A program made the position numbers and the translations under genes. From positions 496,001-560,000 of the forward strand of contig BSYQ01000014.1 of NCBI GenBank assembly GCA_030272585.1: a DNA stretch of 64,000 bases, read 5' to 3'. How positions within the stretch are numbered: position 1 is the stretch's first letter; each line of letters starts with the position of its first letter. This DNA is from Bryopsis sp. KO-2023. Lineage: Eukaryota; Chlorophyta; Ulvophyceae; Bryopsidales; Bryopsidaceae. Shown here piece after piece: positions 1 to 13,936 of the stretch. The notes beneath the pieces are model-generated. The model saw nothing but the letters and a program-made list of their open reading frames with translations. It was not told where the DNA came from and searched no databases.

Positions 1-2951
1 TCCAAAGACCATTTTGACCATTTTAACAGGTTCTGTTTTCCGTTTGGTTCATCTTCTTTCAAAATGAGCCCATCATTCTCAAAACAACAAAAAGACGAAA
101 GAAAATTGTGGTTGCAAATAAGATCCAGTGACAAGAAATGCCTTTTTTTGTCTCGAAGCCTTACAAAATCAAGCGATACATGTTGACATGCGATTAAGAA
201 ATCCTTCCTTTCCCCAAAAAAAACTTTAATAAAAAATATATAAAAAAGTAGATATAAACATAATTAAAAAACTCCATGGGATCGAAAAAAAAGGATCCGA
301 GGTTCTTTCGTACCTCTCTGTCATGAAACGGTCTGCAGTTCAGTTTCACCCTGGAAGCCCAATATAACATGTAGGCTGGCAAAGTCCCCAGAGATACGTC
401 TGCTTGATCCTCCATGTTTTTCCAAATCCCACTTTGTTGAATGTACACCACATCCCCATCTTGCAGACGCAACTGCATTGCAGCAACACCGCCAAAATAA
501 AATAACAAACAAAGGCACAAAAAATCCACAGCAAACCATTTTTTTTTTTAAACATGCATTTTTGTTTTGTCAACCCCCTTCCCTTCTGTTTGGTAATTTT
601 TTTCTCCAGAAAAAGCACCCGGTTGACGAAGCCTATTTTAAAATTAAAATAATAATTATTATTATTACGATACATAATCGAGGATGACTCACCCTGTGAG
701 GTGACAGATGCTTTTCCAACTTGGGCCAATCAGTGACACTGTTTCCGCTCTTGGAGTCCTCGTAGAGGTCAATTTCCACTCCCTCTGCGAGACCTGCCAT
801 TTGACAGAGATCATCCCAAAACAAGTCCAAAGGCGAGTGCCTGAAGCATCATAAAAGATCGGAATTCGTGTCGGGTGCTGCCTTTTCTAAGAGGGGGCAT
901 TAGGAAAGAAAAAGAAGATTTTTCGCCACACAAGAGCGTAAAAAATCGACAGAGAAAGGGAAAAGATGAACACAGCCCCTCTGTGCCTTGAGGGAAAAGC
1001 AAGCCCACAATTTTCTTTTTTTTTTTGGGGGGGGGGGATGTTGAGGTGAAGACCGCACACAACTGGCTATGTTTGTATTATGGTGATCTTGTTTTGTCTC
1101 CTTGTTTGGACACAACAAATAATTCCTTTTTACCGTGGAATGCTCCTTTCGCCCAGAAACTCCAAGGTCCCCTTCGAAGGGTCGAAAAACTTGAAGAACA
1201 GCAAAATACTTTCGTCGTTTTTGCTGAGAAGGTCGGGTTCTTGCAAGTACAAGGGAATCGTCATCAGAACGTTTTTGTTGTTGGCAGGGTGACCTGATGT
1301 ATCTCTGAAACCAGCCAAAAAAAACAAAGGTTACGAGCAGTAGCACACAATTTTCATTCGCATGCATCGAGGATGCCCAAAACGCATGATTCTGTCCAAC
1401 AATTCCTAGTAATTCAATCAGATTTCATCTTGGTACCTTGTTTTTCTCTCTTTGAACTGCGTTTTTTTTTACTTTCAATTTTATTTTATTTTATTTTTTT
1501 AAATCGCGTCCACACTGCATTGCAACAAGATGCCTTGAGGGTTTTCCATGGGATATGAATCGGTGGCATTTTTTTCCCCAGTGGCACTGCAACAGCGTCA
1601 AAAAAAACAACACTCAATGGAACCCATGACCTACCTGTGAGTCTTGATGTCAAGCAACCTGCTTTCTGGTGGGGCTTTCAGTGAAAGCCTCATCAGATTT
1701 TGTCGTTTCGACCAAAGCCAAAGCTTGTGTGCGTCTTGGGATATCCCTAAATCCCTGCAAAGCTGACAGACAAACCAAAAAACGGATTTTCAGCATTAAA
1801 CACACTCATTTAATTTATCATTACTAAAAATAAACTCATCCACAACAAGAAAATAAAAAAACACCTCGAGAATTTGGATCTTCATTCCTTTTCGACTGAA
1901 TTTTTTGTGTGGGTGGTGGGGAAGGATTCATGCGCTTGTCACAATTGATTTACGATGATGCTAATGCGACATAATTTATTGTTCAAATTTCTGTGGATGT
2001 TGTTCTTGTCAAAAATACCTTGCGTCGAACATCTCCGATGGATTCGTGTTTGTGCATTCGATACGAAAACACTTTCCGGTCCGGAGCCATAACTTCCAGG
2101 CAATGCAAATCCAGAGATGCCCTTTCCAAATCCTCCTCCGTTATCACATTCACGTCGACATACAGGTGCCCCTCCGCAGGGCCAGCCATTGCTTTGCTGA
2201 CCTCTGCCAATTCATCCTGGGAAAAACAAACATCTATGCTTTGTAATACCAAGCTGAAAACTTCAAAACATACGATTTCTCAGTTCGAAATCCAGGGCAT
2301 CCAACACAGGGAGGAAAGCGTATATTACTCGTCATTATCAAAAGAGCAATGCTGGGGCTCCACACAGGGTTTATTATCTAACGTTATATACATAATATAT
2401 ATATGTTGATAGAGGTTACTTTCGTGTGAATGCGTAATGCACACCTCGAGTTCGTGTCGAATGTTTTCTGGAATTTCGCTTTTATCCACTTTGCACACCA
2501 CCCGGTCCCATTCATCCTCCCTGATGTATACCAACACCACGGCTGTGGAAACCGCACTTGCATCCGCTGCCGTGTCTGACCCTGACACACAACATTCACA
2601 GACATCCCTCCCATCAAACCCCACACCATCACGTTTTCCTTACCATAGAATGCACATGCATCGTGCACCATGACTGACAGACAACACTGAAATGTTTCCA
2701 TTGCTTTGGATGCCATTAGTCTAGAAATAACTTTCGGAGAAGTTATTCCTGAATCTGAAATTAAATAATTGGTCTAAATATTGCAACAGGCCTAAGAGAG
2801 TCTGTATTTGCATGTCAGAGGAAATCACAGAATTCCCAAACCTACAACTCTGGTTTCCTTTTCTTTTTTTCTCTTTTTTTTTTGCATTGGCATCACATGG
2901 AGCATCTAAGCCAAATGCCATGTGCATACAAGGCTGCTCTCTTTCTTTCTT

Positions 2952-2985
<34 letters not shown>

Positions 2986-5900
2986 CACACACCATAATTT
3001 CTGTTTATGGCTTCCTCCTCCGTGACCTCCACCACGCTGTCCTCATCCAGCTGCACCCAATTGCCACCGAGCGTCTTTCTCACGTAAACGCAGTAGGAGC
3101 CCTCCAAAGGAGTCCCCAAATGCACCACCACACTGTGGAGCAGATATCGCATCGTCGTGGAGGGGGTGGCGCCTTCCACCATTAAATCCTTCATGTGAGC
3201 TTCCAGGTCGATCGTCGGATAAAACTGAAATTGTCCGTTTGTCTGACAAGAATACACAAGGAAATTAAGTAAACCACCCAAACAAAAAAACAGCAGTTGA
3301 ATATGTCTGGGCTGTCCAAATGTTTCTTCGAAAAATTTTTAAATTTAGTTTTTGTGAATAAAAGAGAGTTTGGGTTTTGAAGTTTTGAATCTTGTGTATT
3401 TTGGTCCAAGGCCTTAAAAAATGCTGTGGAAGTTGATGGGTCAAACCTTAACGATTGAAGAGCTTTCAGAATCATATGTGAATCGTTTCGGTTGCAGCCG
3501 TAACACTGGAGGCAATCTCTCCAGGCGAGTGTATCGTCGACCATCCTGGAAAAATGAAAAAAAAAAGTTTTTTTGCAGTTACTTTTACAAAAAAAAAACA
3601 AAGAATCAACACATACGCCAGCAAAAACGACGCTGTGCCTAAAAGTTGAAAACAGGGTAAAAATCGCGGACCAAAAGAAATGAATCGCATACGGTTATTT
3701 TCAATATCACAGAGTCTGGCAATCGTTTCCCTGATGACTAACACAAATTCAACACCACTGTATAAAACAGAAAAAAAAGCCCTCCATACCACGAGGCCAT
3801 GACCTTCCACGTGAATTTGATTGGCTCCCTCCAGCTCCTCCACTTTGCAGGATGTCAGCAGCGATTCGTAAATGTTTCGACAACCCTCCACTTCCAGGCT
3901 CAAGTCTACGAACTGCTCTTTTTCAGAAGTCCGATGGTTTATGTCTGGGTCGGCGGCTTCGATGTAATTTCGACATTGCCCAACAAAAAGCTCGTTGTGA
4001 ATTTCGTCCGCTCCAGTCCCCTGTGCATTGCAGAGACGATTATTGCATTCGTAACTGAAACGGCCCATATCATTCATTTGCTATTCTCTGACTGCGATTC
4101 AGTGGTGGGGGGAAAAACACTCCACGTTTTATCAACATTGTGGAATAAATCATGGATTGGGGAGGGACTTGATGGAGACATTGTGTCGATGTATGATTCT
4201 CAAAGGAAAAAAAATCAAAATCAAAATTGATAGGGTTAAAAAAAAAAAAGTGATGAAATCGAAATTGAGAATGATAGGCAATGAGAAAACCATCAGATCC
4301 AAACAGTCGAATGTTACTTTGGTGAAACTGTCGTACGATTCTCACCCTGAGTTTCGACACAAGGTCCCCAGCCAATTCTACAATATCTGCAATGTTGTCA
4401 GGGCATCCGGCGGCCCGACTCAAATTGTCACACATTACGCACACGGAGCTGTACTGCAACTGCCAAAAACATTAAAAAAAGGTCACACTTTTATTGTGTT
4501 GCATGCAATGGGGGGATTGACTGAATATTGACCCAGTAGTGTGAATTCATAGATGCTCGAATTCGATATCGTAAAAAATAGGAAATCAAAGTTCATGTTT
4601 GTTTTACCCAATCTTTCGACAAACCTTTAGACTTTTTTCCAACTTTCAATCTGGAAAAAAAATGGCCGGAAGTGAAAGACTTACATGAAAAAAGACCTTT
4701 CGAAGCTCTCTGGAAAATGCATGTTCCGGGCCCGACACAGAAAACTCCGGAAGTTGGTAAACGGCCTGAGACAACCACAGCAAAGCATCAGATCCTTGCA
4801 GTTTATGCCAAGCAAATTTAACAAGCAACACTGAACCATAAAAAATGAGGTCCAAAATAGCAGAAAGGTGTGTTGCAACCAGGTAAAACTAGATGAATGC
4901 TGAATTCTTAATTTTTGAATGCATGACTGGATTCATTTACCTCTTACTCATGGAAAAAATAAGAAAAAAATCAAATTAATGCAATCAACTCACTTCCAAT
5001 CAGTGAAGGAATAAAAACTGATCGACGGGTGAATCGAATCATTTTTTACCACAATCCATCGACTGCAACCGCACCTTTCTAAAAATAGGAAGGTGATAAA
5101 GGCACTGAACAAGCGCACTCAATCCTGAGCTCCAGGCCTCCAAATTGAAGGGCTCCATTTTGCATCGGACGCCGACACACCTACCGCCAAAATAAAGGGA
5201 TTAAAAAACTTGCAGCTATAGGTGTACTCAAAGGTTAAAAGCAGAACACTATTCGACGCAAAAATAAGGCCTGACTGCAATATTTTCACATCCACTTTTT
5301 TTTTGCCACTCTATTTCTACAAACAAAAAGCTTCGGCTGTGACTACGTCATCAAGCAATTCTTCAAGTCACTCCAATCAATAAAATTTTATTTCAAAGCA
5401 ACTTTTTCCTTTCAAATCCGGAAAAAAACAACACCACAAAAAGATTACCCTGTGGCTTGGCGAGCCTCCCTTGCCCTCCGGAAGCGGTCCTCCTCCAAAG
5501 CTATTCTCACTTTCACTGTGAAAGTGTCATCCACCACGAAGCCTTTCGGAAGCTCCCGGATGGCCACGAATTGAGTGAAACCCCAATCGTTGGCACTTTC
5601 CGTGAACTTGTGCGATGCCTCTACACACAAGGGGCAAAAATCAGCCAATGCTTTTTTTTCCCCTCAACTGAACTACGATTTACATCGATACCTAATGCAT
5701 ACAGCCTTTGAAAAAAGATTTTCGTGGTTGAGCGATAATACAGCTTACACAAATCTATTTTGGGAACACGGTTTTGTAAATCTATTTTGGGAACACAGTT
5801 TTGTAAATCTATTTTGGGACGGGGTACACAGTTGAAGGAAATGAACCTTCGGTGAATGCCACATTCAACTCTTTGTTTCAGGAAACAATTCATTTTTTTC

Positions 5901-6921
5901 CTCCTCTCACCCCTGACGATGTTGCTTCCGGGTTTTTCTTTGTTCACTGCCACCAGTTCAAATCTTGCCTTAGGGCACAGGTTTGGGGGCGTGATTCCTG
6001 CCTCAGGATAGTCAAGGTACAATGCAACGGATTCGCTGCCGCCAGCACTTGGGTTTCCCTCCGGAAATAGTAGCAATCGCCTAAAAAAAAAACGAACAAA
6101 ACTCTTCAGCAATTGGATGATTGCATGTGTTGAGTAGGAAGGGTAACCCACAAATTCCAGCAGCATTCCACAATTATTTTCCTTGTCTAAAGCATCTCAC
6201 AAAATTATCAAATCAAGTAATAATTCATCCGTTGCTGTTATGTTGCAGCTTATGTGTTAGGTCTGACTTTCCATTCCAGCGAAAGGTAGCAATCCTTAAA
6301 TTGGCACTTCTTTCCAATTAGAAAACATATTTTTCCTCCTGAAAAAACGTTACAATTATTCCTGTATGGTTTTTATAGTATTTGACTACAGGCAACCCCC
6401 CTGCAGTACTCGATTATGAAAGGTGGGTGTCCAGATTTCATGATACTGTCACCAAACTTTATCAACTTTTAGGCAATATCCACAAGTTAGGCATTTGCTG
6501 GATGGGCACTCACCACTCCCGAGTGCCGACAATGAAAGACTTGGAGTACAGTTTCTTGTCCTGCTGCGAGAAGTTCTCGACGACCCACTGTAATCAACGC
6601 CACAACGAATGTGTGGGAAAAACGTCACCTCAACATCAATGCTCGTGGCAAACGCCCGAACCCGTCAGACAACAAAGACAATCAATGGAAGGTTTTCCAC
6701 TAAAACCTTTTAGTGGGAAGCGACAAGAGGGGTGGAGCGAGAGGAGGTATGCTGGACGCTAATACGATCCACTTATTTGAAAGAACAAAGGGATGAAAAA
6801 ACGTCGCAAATCTCAGTTGGCGAAGTTTTGGATATTTTCGCTGCAGAGCGTGTACCGTGAATTCCCCTGAAGGCAATATGGGGGGACTCGTGGAACTGGA
6901 AGGCCCACCGGGGTGATACAT
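1..6921 (-). CDS. USP7-like: USP7-family MATH + ubiquitin-specific-protease-like protein, probably inactive; 5' complete, 3' end off the window
   Basis: Seventeen exons were assembled by frame and GT-AG sites: 6921-6856, 6587-6514, 6080-5911, 5620-5449, 5180-5075, 4765-4685, 4459-4346, 4080-3790, 3545-3447, 3242-2993, 2581-2445, 2216-2019, 1762-1635, 1304-1134, 840-693, 472-314 and 77-1 (the last is weaker). They encode about 813 aa before the edge. Residues ~20-145 form a MATH/TRAF domain (EFT|WVVENFS; ANDWGF). The USP core follows (LPPVLRLQPKRFTYD; EEEAINRNYG), then the start of the USP7 ubiquitin-like repeats (AVVLVYIRE; GHLYVDV). In the Cys box the aligned position is Ser179 (EAWSSGLSALVQ against the usual GATCYMNSLLQ), and in the His box GSYCVY replaces GHYVVY (Ser440). 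The family cleaves ubiquitin from substrates; this copy looks like a binding-only paralogue. The ATG at 6921 is the first in frame and splices straight into the MATH domain. Confidence 0.85.
5751..5818. repeat. 27-bp tandem repeat in a USP7-like intron
   Basis: Units start at 5751, 5778 and 5805, each beginning AAATCTATTTTGGGA, giving about 2.5 copies. It lies inside the intron between the exons 6080-5911 and 5620-5449. No function is visible. Confidence 0.7.
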
Positions 6922-7654
6922 CTCTCGCGGTTTCCGCAAGGTTGACTTTCAAATGGCTGCGTTCGCAACTAGCGGAAGTTTGGCTTCGCTAAAGATCCCA
7001 GGATCTGCGGGCAGGCGGGAAATAACCCTTTTTTTCCAGACGGGACGCTGCAAGTGTGGGCTACGTGCTCCGCAACGCATACGAAGCTGGACTTTCGACA
7101 GCTTGCGACTGTGTGGCGTGGAGATGGGAAAGATTGGAGTCATTAGTTCCATGACCGACAGAAAGGAATGCCAGCGCTGCGAAGTGACCAAGGGCTGATG
7201 GTGTTCTGTTGGGTGCATCTGTGCCTCTCCTTGGCGGGGTGGCCAGGGTTTGTCGGATTTTCTAGAGTTTGGTTGATTTTTTTGGGGGGGGATGCTTCCC
7301 GGAACATTTGATTGTGTAAATCTATCATGTAAATCTATCATCACTGTCCTCAAGTGAAAAACAAATATCGATCCAAACCACGAAAACAACAGCCACACAG
7401 GTAAACCACCAGGCGCAGGCACTCAAACACAAAGTTCCGAGATATTTCCAAATACATACAGAACTCCTTAAACGATGAACCCAAGGGGCCTTGCATGCAC
7501 CTTTCGTCCCGGAGTTCACTGTCCGAAGTTGCCCCCAAAATATCTCCTATCCCCCATGCACTCCCTATCGACCCTTTCGCCCCATGTCGTCGGTCCTGCC
7601 CCTTTGCCTGGTCGCCCTGCTGTAGCACCGACGTCCTCTCGCAGCATGCACGTA
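6922..7654. other. Upstream region of the USP7-like gene; no supported gene
   Basis: This stretch holds the promoter side and probable 5' UTR of the minus-strand USP7-like gene, then host sequence up to the 5-bp target repeat of the large LTR element. Short frames exist on both strands (for example plus-strand 6953-7198), but none shows a recognisable domain or convincing splice partners. Host sequence resumes at 24355 beyond the LTR insertion. Confidence 0.5.
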
Positions 7655-7659
7655 CATGC

Positions 7660-9126
7660 TGTGACGGAGCTAGAAAGAACATGGCAGATGTACTGCCACG
7701 AAATGTCACAATTATTCCGATGTTAATTCGGATGAACGGAACTCACCAGCTCACACTGATAAACAGTCGTATTACGCGCTGCTCTATGTGAGACCTGGTG
7801 GTTCGCACGTTGGGTTCAACTCCTGACGAGGTCGACGACGTAGGAAAAGTTGTATATCGATGCGCTGGAGGATATCGAATAGCTGGCACGCCAACCCATG
7901 GCAGCGCAGAGTATTAGCAGTCTTACTGTCGGCACTGTCACTCTGTGATATCCGAGGTATGACTTCTACGAAACGTGCAGCTGGGAAAACAAGGAGCCAG
8001 CGAAAACACGATGGAATACAACGCATAGAATATAGCTCACTACGAAACAAGATCTTTAAGACGATCTATACAGCTTTCAGTCGAGTCGCTAAGCGACCCT
8101 CGCTGTGACGTCGAACTCGCAGCCAACACATGTGTGTTGGCACTAGAACTGGCTGCGAGTATAAAAATAGAGCGAAGTTTTCTACGGATAACTAAGTTTC
8201 TGAAACCTCGGCAGTATACCCCCTCGGAAGTTTATTAAAAGTTTACTGAAGCTCTGAATCGGACGTGGAAAAGATTAGCTATCGGATCCGCACGGGAAAT
8301 CTAATTCGGACGAGGTATAACTTCGATCGATTAATAAACATACCCAAGGATATGTACTACTGTTTTTCTGTGGGATACACCATCCCTTCTCTTTTTCTGT
8401 AAACATTTTCTTGCAAAGTATATATGTGTGTGGGTGTGGGTGTGAATAAGGAAATCACTGAAGATTTCCTCTATCCTTCTGAAAGTTCTGATGTTAGATT
8501 AAGTGTTTCTGAAAGTTCTGAAGTTAGATTAAGTGTTTCTGAAAGTTCTGAAGTTAGATTAAGTATCTCTGAAAGTGCAGTAGAATTTCTGGAAGTACTA
8601 GAGTAAAATAGGGTGTTTTCTGAAGTATTATAAGTCTGGAAGTAAAAGGGATAAGGGTGCTGTCCCTCCCTTAGGAGTTTTTCCACTCAGAGGAGCTGCC
8701 CTCTCCTCTGAGTGTTTTCTTGTGTTTAGTTTCTCCCTTCTCCAGGTCGGTTTTCAGAGTCTCCCTAGGCCATGGTCTCTTAGCGACCACCGTTTGGGGA
8801 ACTCCACCTTTTGTCTTAGTCGCAGGAGCAAGTCCCTCTTAGCGGGTGTCTCCTTTGACTTCGACTCGTCTTACTTTCAAGTGCCTGGTCTTAGGCCTTT
8901 CGTTATTAGAGGGGTTCGAGACTGTGACTCTCGGATTGCAGTGTTCGTTAGTGCGACTGGTCTTAGCCGACTTCTTGGGTGACGATAGTTTCAGAGCGCG
9001 AGTGTTTCTATACCGAGTTTTTGATGCGACCGTCTTAAGTCGGCACAGTCCGACTTGTTTACCTTGGTCGTGAACTGGGGTAATTTCGTCGTAACACTTT
9101 TTAGTAGTTGCGCCGAATGCGTTTTC
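7660..9126 (+). repeat. Left LTR of the outer element
   Basis: It matches 22820-24338 almost throughout and starts TGTGACGG right after the CATGC target repeat. It contains about three tandem 33-bp units (GTTCTGAAGTTAGATTAAGT type) near 8479-8575. Short frames inside it recur identically in the right copy and are not genes. Confidence 0.85.
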
Positions 9127-12100
9127 TGGTTTCGGAGCGTTGCGAGCTTCGGACATGTTAGGATTATGGGCCCACCAAAAATGATTATATTAACCATATT
9201 GTGTTTGTGTTGTTTTCAATCACGAACGAGCACACCAAAACGAGATCACTAGTGGACGAGGAACAAAAGACGTAACTGTCAAGCTAAAGGAGCGAATGGA
9301 ACAGTGGATGGATTTAGTCTGGAGATGAAGCAGATTATCCACGACTCGAACTGCACCTGTCGAAGGCACAGCTCAGAACAGGAATGAAATGTCGACAACG
9401 ACAAGCACATGGTCGCGCAGCACCCTTGACCACGCCAGAGCACAAGGACTATCGAATCGCAATTTATGTGCGGGATAGTGCTGGTCAGGTGGCTTGTCAA
9501 ATGAATTGCAGTAGACCTGTCCTTTTCGACGCTGTAGACATTCCCTGGGAGGGAATCAAAACTCTTTGATGGAGGTTGGGAATGATTGGCGAATTCGAAC
9601 AAGGCACGACTCGAAAACTGTGGCGGTTTTTCTGGAGAGATATTTCAAAGGCAGAGCAGCAGTGGACAGAACTAAAAGCAAACATGAACTGCGATGATTC
9701 GATCGAACTGTGGCAGCACTTCTGGAGAGTTAAGGAGATCGGAATTTTGCAAAGGACATGATTCCAGGGATTATTAAGTTGATCGATAAGAAAGTTGAAG
9801 AGATCTTCCTTCTCCCTCGAGAAAAGGAACTGGCATTATTGGCACTGATAGAAATGGAGAACACTGGTTGATGGAGGGATTCGTCAGTATGGAGATCTGA
9901 GGAATAGAATCTTTCGGAAGCAGAAATAAGCTTGGACAGGAGTAACTCCAAATGTGGTAGCTCTGGAGCATAAAGAAGGGAGATGCTCACGGTGACTGGG
10001 CAGATATAGGAGAATGGATATACACCCTGCCAAACGTAAACCATCCTTGCCAAGGTTGATGAGGGGAGAATGCTTTAATGTACAATGAATCCAAGAGCTG
10101 GAAATTCTGGTCGTCTGGTCGTCTACTGGGAAAAAGGAATGATCCAATTGTGGAGAGGAAAGTGCTGAAGGCTTTGGTTAGAAGGATTTGGAACTACTGA
10201 TCCGACAATTCTACTGACAATCGAAGAAGGTTGTGAGGATTCACAAAAAGGAGGTGTCCAACAGCAGAAGGAGTCGCTATCACAGCAACTGCAAAAAGAT
10301 AGGGATTGCTGGGATGGGATGGAGCAAACCTAAAAACTCTTTGGCATTTATGGAGAGTCAGTCGGGACAGCTCTGGCGAACGAGTTCGGATGATGCAGTG
10401 GAGTAAATCTTCTAACACCCATGAGGAGTCAGGGAGATCGGAATTTACAGAAGTTGAATCATTCTATTATGGATAAATGGTAGAGGCGAACCCTTGTTAT
10501 TCGAAGAAGCTACTGCAGAAAATATATATACACAAAGTGGGAGACGCCAGGAGGAAGGAAAAAGGGAACATAGGAGTAGGGAGTCAGGCGAACATTATTT
10601 TTGCTGAAGGGGCATTACTGGTGCAGCTAAGAATGGCAACCAGTGAAGTTGAGAAGGACGCATGAATTGGAATAGTTTGGCGTTCCTGAGGCCTGGCGCC
10701 TGGTGAAAGTATGCAGGGCTAGGGTGCGCTTCTGTCGGTTGTAAAAAGGTGGCAGAAAAATTGACTGAAAGCTGAGGGTGTGACTGGGGTGGAGGAGAAA
10801 CTCGATGGCCGGAAAATTGAGCTGCTCAACCGAGCGAATGAAGTGGACTGGAAACTTAAAAAGGGAACTGGAAGGCTATTCTTCGACTACAACTGATTGA
10901 GAGCCGACATGGGAGAATGCATCGAGCGATTTACAATATGGTGAAGATGGCCGTAGGAGCAGTTGGCATTCGGCAATGACAGAGCCGGTGCCAGAATGAG
11001 CGGAAGTTTCAGGTCAGGAAAAGATATGAAAGAATCAGTTGAAGAATGATGTGCCAGAATGGGCAGAAGTTTCAGGTCAGGAAAAGTTATGAAAGAATCA
11101 GTTGAAGAATGAAGAACAAGAATATTTGTGCAGAAATTGTGGATGCGTTCAAAGGATTGTTTGGCTCTATAAGCGGAATTTCTGCAGTTATGAAACAGCA
11201 GAATTGAATCAGCTTAAATCCAGGCAATTCATAGACTATTGAAGGAGATGTGGAGGCACTAGATCCTAGTGGATAGGAAGTGTTTTGAGACATTGGAAAA
11301 AGATATGGAAGAAGTAGATGTTAGCCTGGTATGCAGAAGGGAAAGTTGAAGTCATGTCGGGGTTGAGAAGTGGTTCTGTAAGCAGGATTCTGCCTTTTTC
11401 TTAAGTGATATAAGTTATCTCAGGAATAGTTAAGACTCCTGGAACAAATGAGTTCCACCTCTTAACGGAACACCAGTCTGAGTTTCTTTCAATCTACACT
11501 GAAAAACAGAAAACCACTCTGCTCACAGCCGGTCAATCTCTAAGGTTGTTAAGTGAAGGTCTGAGGATTAGAGGTAGTCCCAGACAAAAGTTTAGATTCT
11601 GCAGAGATAAGGTATCCTGATAGGAGACTCTCAGAATGGAGGACTACAGACTTGGTTAAGACTGTACACACTTTGATTTGCAAAAATCAATCCCTGTGAG
11701 GACCTCATCCACTAAGTATAAAACGGCGTGGTGTTAGATCCAGCCTAGAAGTTAAGGTCACTTAAGGTCACTTAGAGTAGTGATAGGTGCTCTTTCCTAG
11801 AACAGGACTGAAAGTCCAGCCCCTAGGATTAAATCATAGTAGGCCAGAAACCTAAGAGAAGACTTCCAAAGCTTACAACACACTCAGCCAGCTCACCAGC
11901 CAGCTGTGACAGTTGTTTCAACCTGGAGGACTTGTATTTTGAGTGGAAACCCATATACCTTGAGGAACAAAAGGGAAAGGGCCAACATTGTTCTATCTAC
12001 CCAGGATAGGCAACTTAAAAACAAGAAGATGCAGAGGCCAAGAGGCTCTGAGAACAGAAGTAGAAGTCAGTGTTGAGAAGAGGAAGTATGACGTTTGGGA

Positions 12101-13463
12101 GGACCCTTGCACCCTTAGTCTTTTGTAGGAAGACTTTGTTTCGTTCTCTAAAGTTTACTAGTTAACCGGTTAGGCTTGTTAGGAAGTTTTTGAAGTGTTG
12201 AAAGAGGATTAAAAAAGGAGAATCTTATGAGAGCAAATAATACAGTTTCTTTCTGGTAGTAAAACATTTAGAAAGTAAAGGGAATCAAACCGACAATAGG
12301 CCATTAAGGAAAACAGTTTTTCAGAGATTAAGGCACCATTGAAAAATTACCTCAGTTCAGTTTTGTTTTTGTTTTGTTTTGTCAAGAAAGAAGGAACAAA
12401 TTTTTGAAGTTTAGAAAGAAAGTAGGAAAGAGGGCAGATTTGTTTTCGATATTGGCTATAGAAATTAGTACTTACAAGAGGATAAAAAGAGAGAAGGAAA
12501 ATCAGGCAGTGGGAGAAAAATAATAGAGAGTGATCAGAGGAAGAAAGAACAAGAAAGTAAAAAAAAAAAAAAAATCAGTGGAAAAGAATAGGAGAATTGT
12601 AGGGTGAACTTTTAGAAAAGAACTTTAGAGTGGAATAGTGTAGATCAACAGCGGAGAAAGACAGTGGTGAATCAACGCTAGACTGGAACAGGAAGGAGAA
12701 CATTAGAGAAAGGCAGAATTGACTGGACAGTAAACTGAAAATCGGAAAGGAAATCAGGGAAGAGTATTAGAAAGGAACGGCGGGAGAGGATGGGCAGAAA
12801 AGATTGAATCAAGAATATGATAACAGAGTGGATCTGGGGGAAAAGTATTCCACTTTTGATTAGGTACTTAAAAAAAAAAAAAACTGGAAGTTATATTTTG
12901 CGAAAGAAAAAGAGTGCTAAGGAGATTGGAAAGGGATAAATTCCCTCAGCACAAAAGAGGGTGTGCGAGATAGGGAGAAAACAGAAAAGTGGCTGCCGAG
13001 TGTTGGCAAATTCCTTAGGATCGTGGACAGCGGAAATATGGGAACTTAAGGCTGGAATCAGAGGCAGAACATGGGAACGTAAGGATGGGATCTATTCAAC
13101 GTGCACAGGACGTCGAGGAGCACTATGGGAATAGGATACAGGAGACTACAATCAGTATGCACGAGTCTTACAGTAAGTTGGGCACTCGAAAATAAACGAA
13201 TAAGGAGGGACAGTGGAAAATGATGATGATGATTTCGAAAATCTTTAAATGGTGATTTGGAAAATTCTAGTTCGCCTGATTGAGATTAGTTATTTGGAGA
13301 AGAGAAACAGGCAGACAAAATATAAAGTAAATTTGGAGAAGGAGATTGACAGGATTAGATTTCACTTTTTAAACTTCTAGCATACTGAATTAAGAAGGGC
13401 ACAACCATTACTTACATTAGGAGAAGATACAGTTTTTATTTTTAAGACTGAAGGGTAGATGCA
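9127..13463. other. Left interior of the outer LTR element, apparently non-coding
   Basis: This is 4.3 kb of purine-rich sequence between the left LTR and the nested gypsy element. It begins with the primer-binding-like TGGTTTCGGAGC. It has A-rich tracts and an internal ~62-bp duplication, and no frame resembles gag or pol. Confidence 0.6.
10990..11113. repeat. ~62-bp tandem duplication in the outer LTR element interior
   Basis: Two near-identical copies in tandem share the block GAAGTTTCAGGTCAGGAAAA and end ATCAGTTGAAGAATGA. They lie in the purine-rich interior of the outer element. Confidence 0.75.
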
Positions 13464-13936
13464 TGTAGCGAATCAGGGTTTCTGACAGCCCTGCAGTACG
13501 TCAGCAGGCTTGCTGACAGTCCTGCAGTACTTTAAGTAGGAGGCTGGCTGCCCTGAGGCAGCATACAGTCAGTCAGGGTGTGCTGGCAGTGAAGTAGTAC
13601 GTGGACTACTGAGCTGGCAGCTAGAATGTTCTAGAAGGTCGCTCAGCACCACAGGAATGGCCGTGGGGCTGAGCTGGGCTCTGATTGAAAGGACTGCAAG
13701 GTCTGATGCCTTGCAGCAGTGATGCAGACTGATGTTACAGCCTATGATCAGTTAGGATCAAGGCTGCTAGGGTATTCTATAAGTTCTTGGGGTTTGAACG
13801 TTCTTGTAACCTTACTTTGGGATTGAACTCCCTTTGTCTCGCTTCCAAGTCGTCTATTCTTTCCCTCCAAGCCGTTTCAGGCTTGCAGTTCACAGCCAGC
13901 AGCCCACAATAGCGGTCTGCAGGCGAATTCACTACA
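13464..13936 (+). repeat. 5' LTR of the gypsy element
   Basis: It is 473 bp, TGTAG...CTACA, the same length as 21596-22068 and identical by eye, with the primer-binding-like site two bases downstream. Confidence 0.93.

Noticed and set aside
6953-7198. 81-aa plus-strand frame starting 31 bp from the USP7-like start codon
   Set aside because: No domain, no splice partners, and it overlaps the probable promoter and 5' UTR of the USP7-like gene.
7858-8106. Small frames repeated at 7784-8108 and 22944-23268
   Set aside because: Identical because they lie in the two LTRs of the outer element; no protein features.
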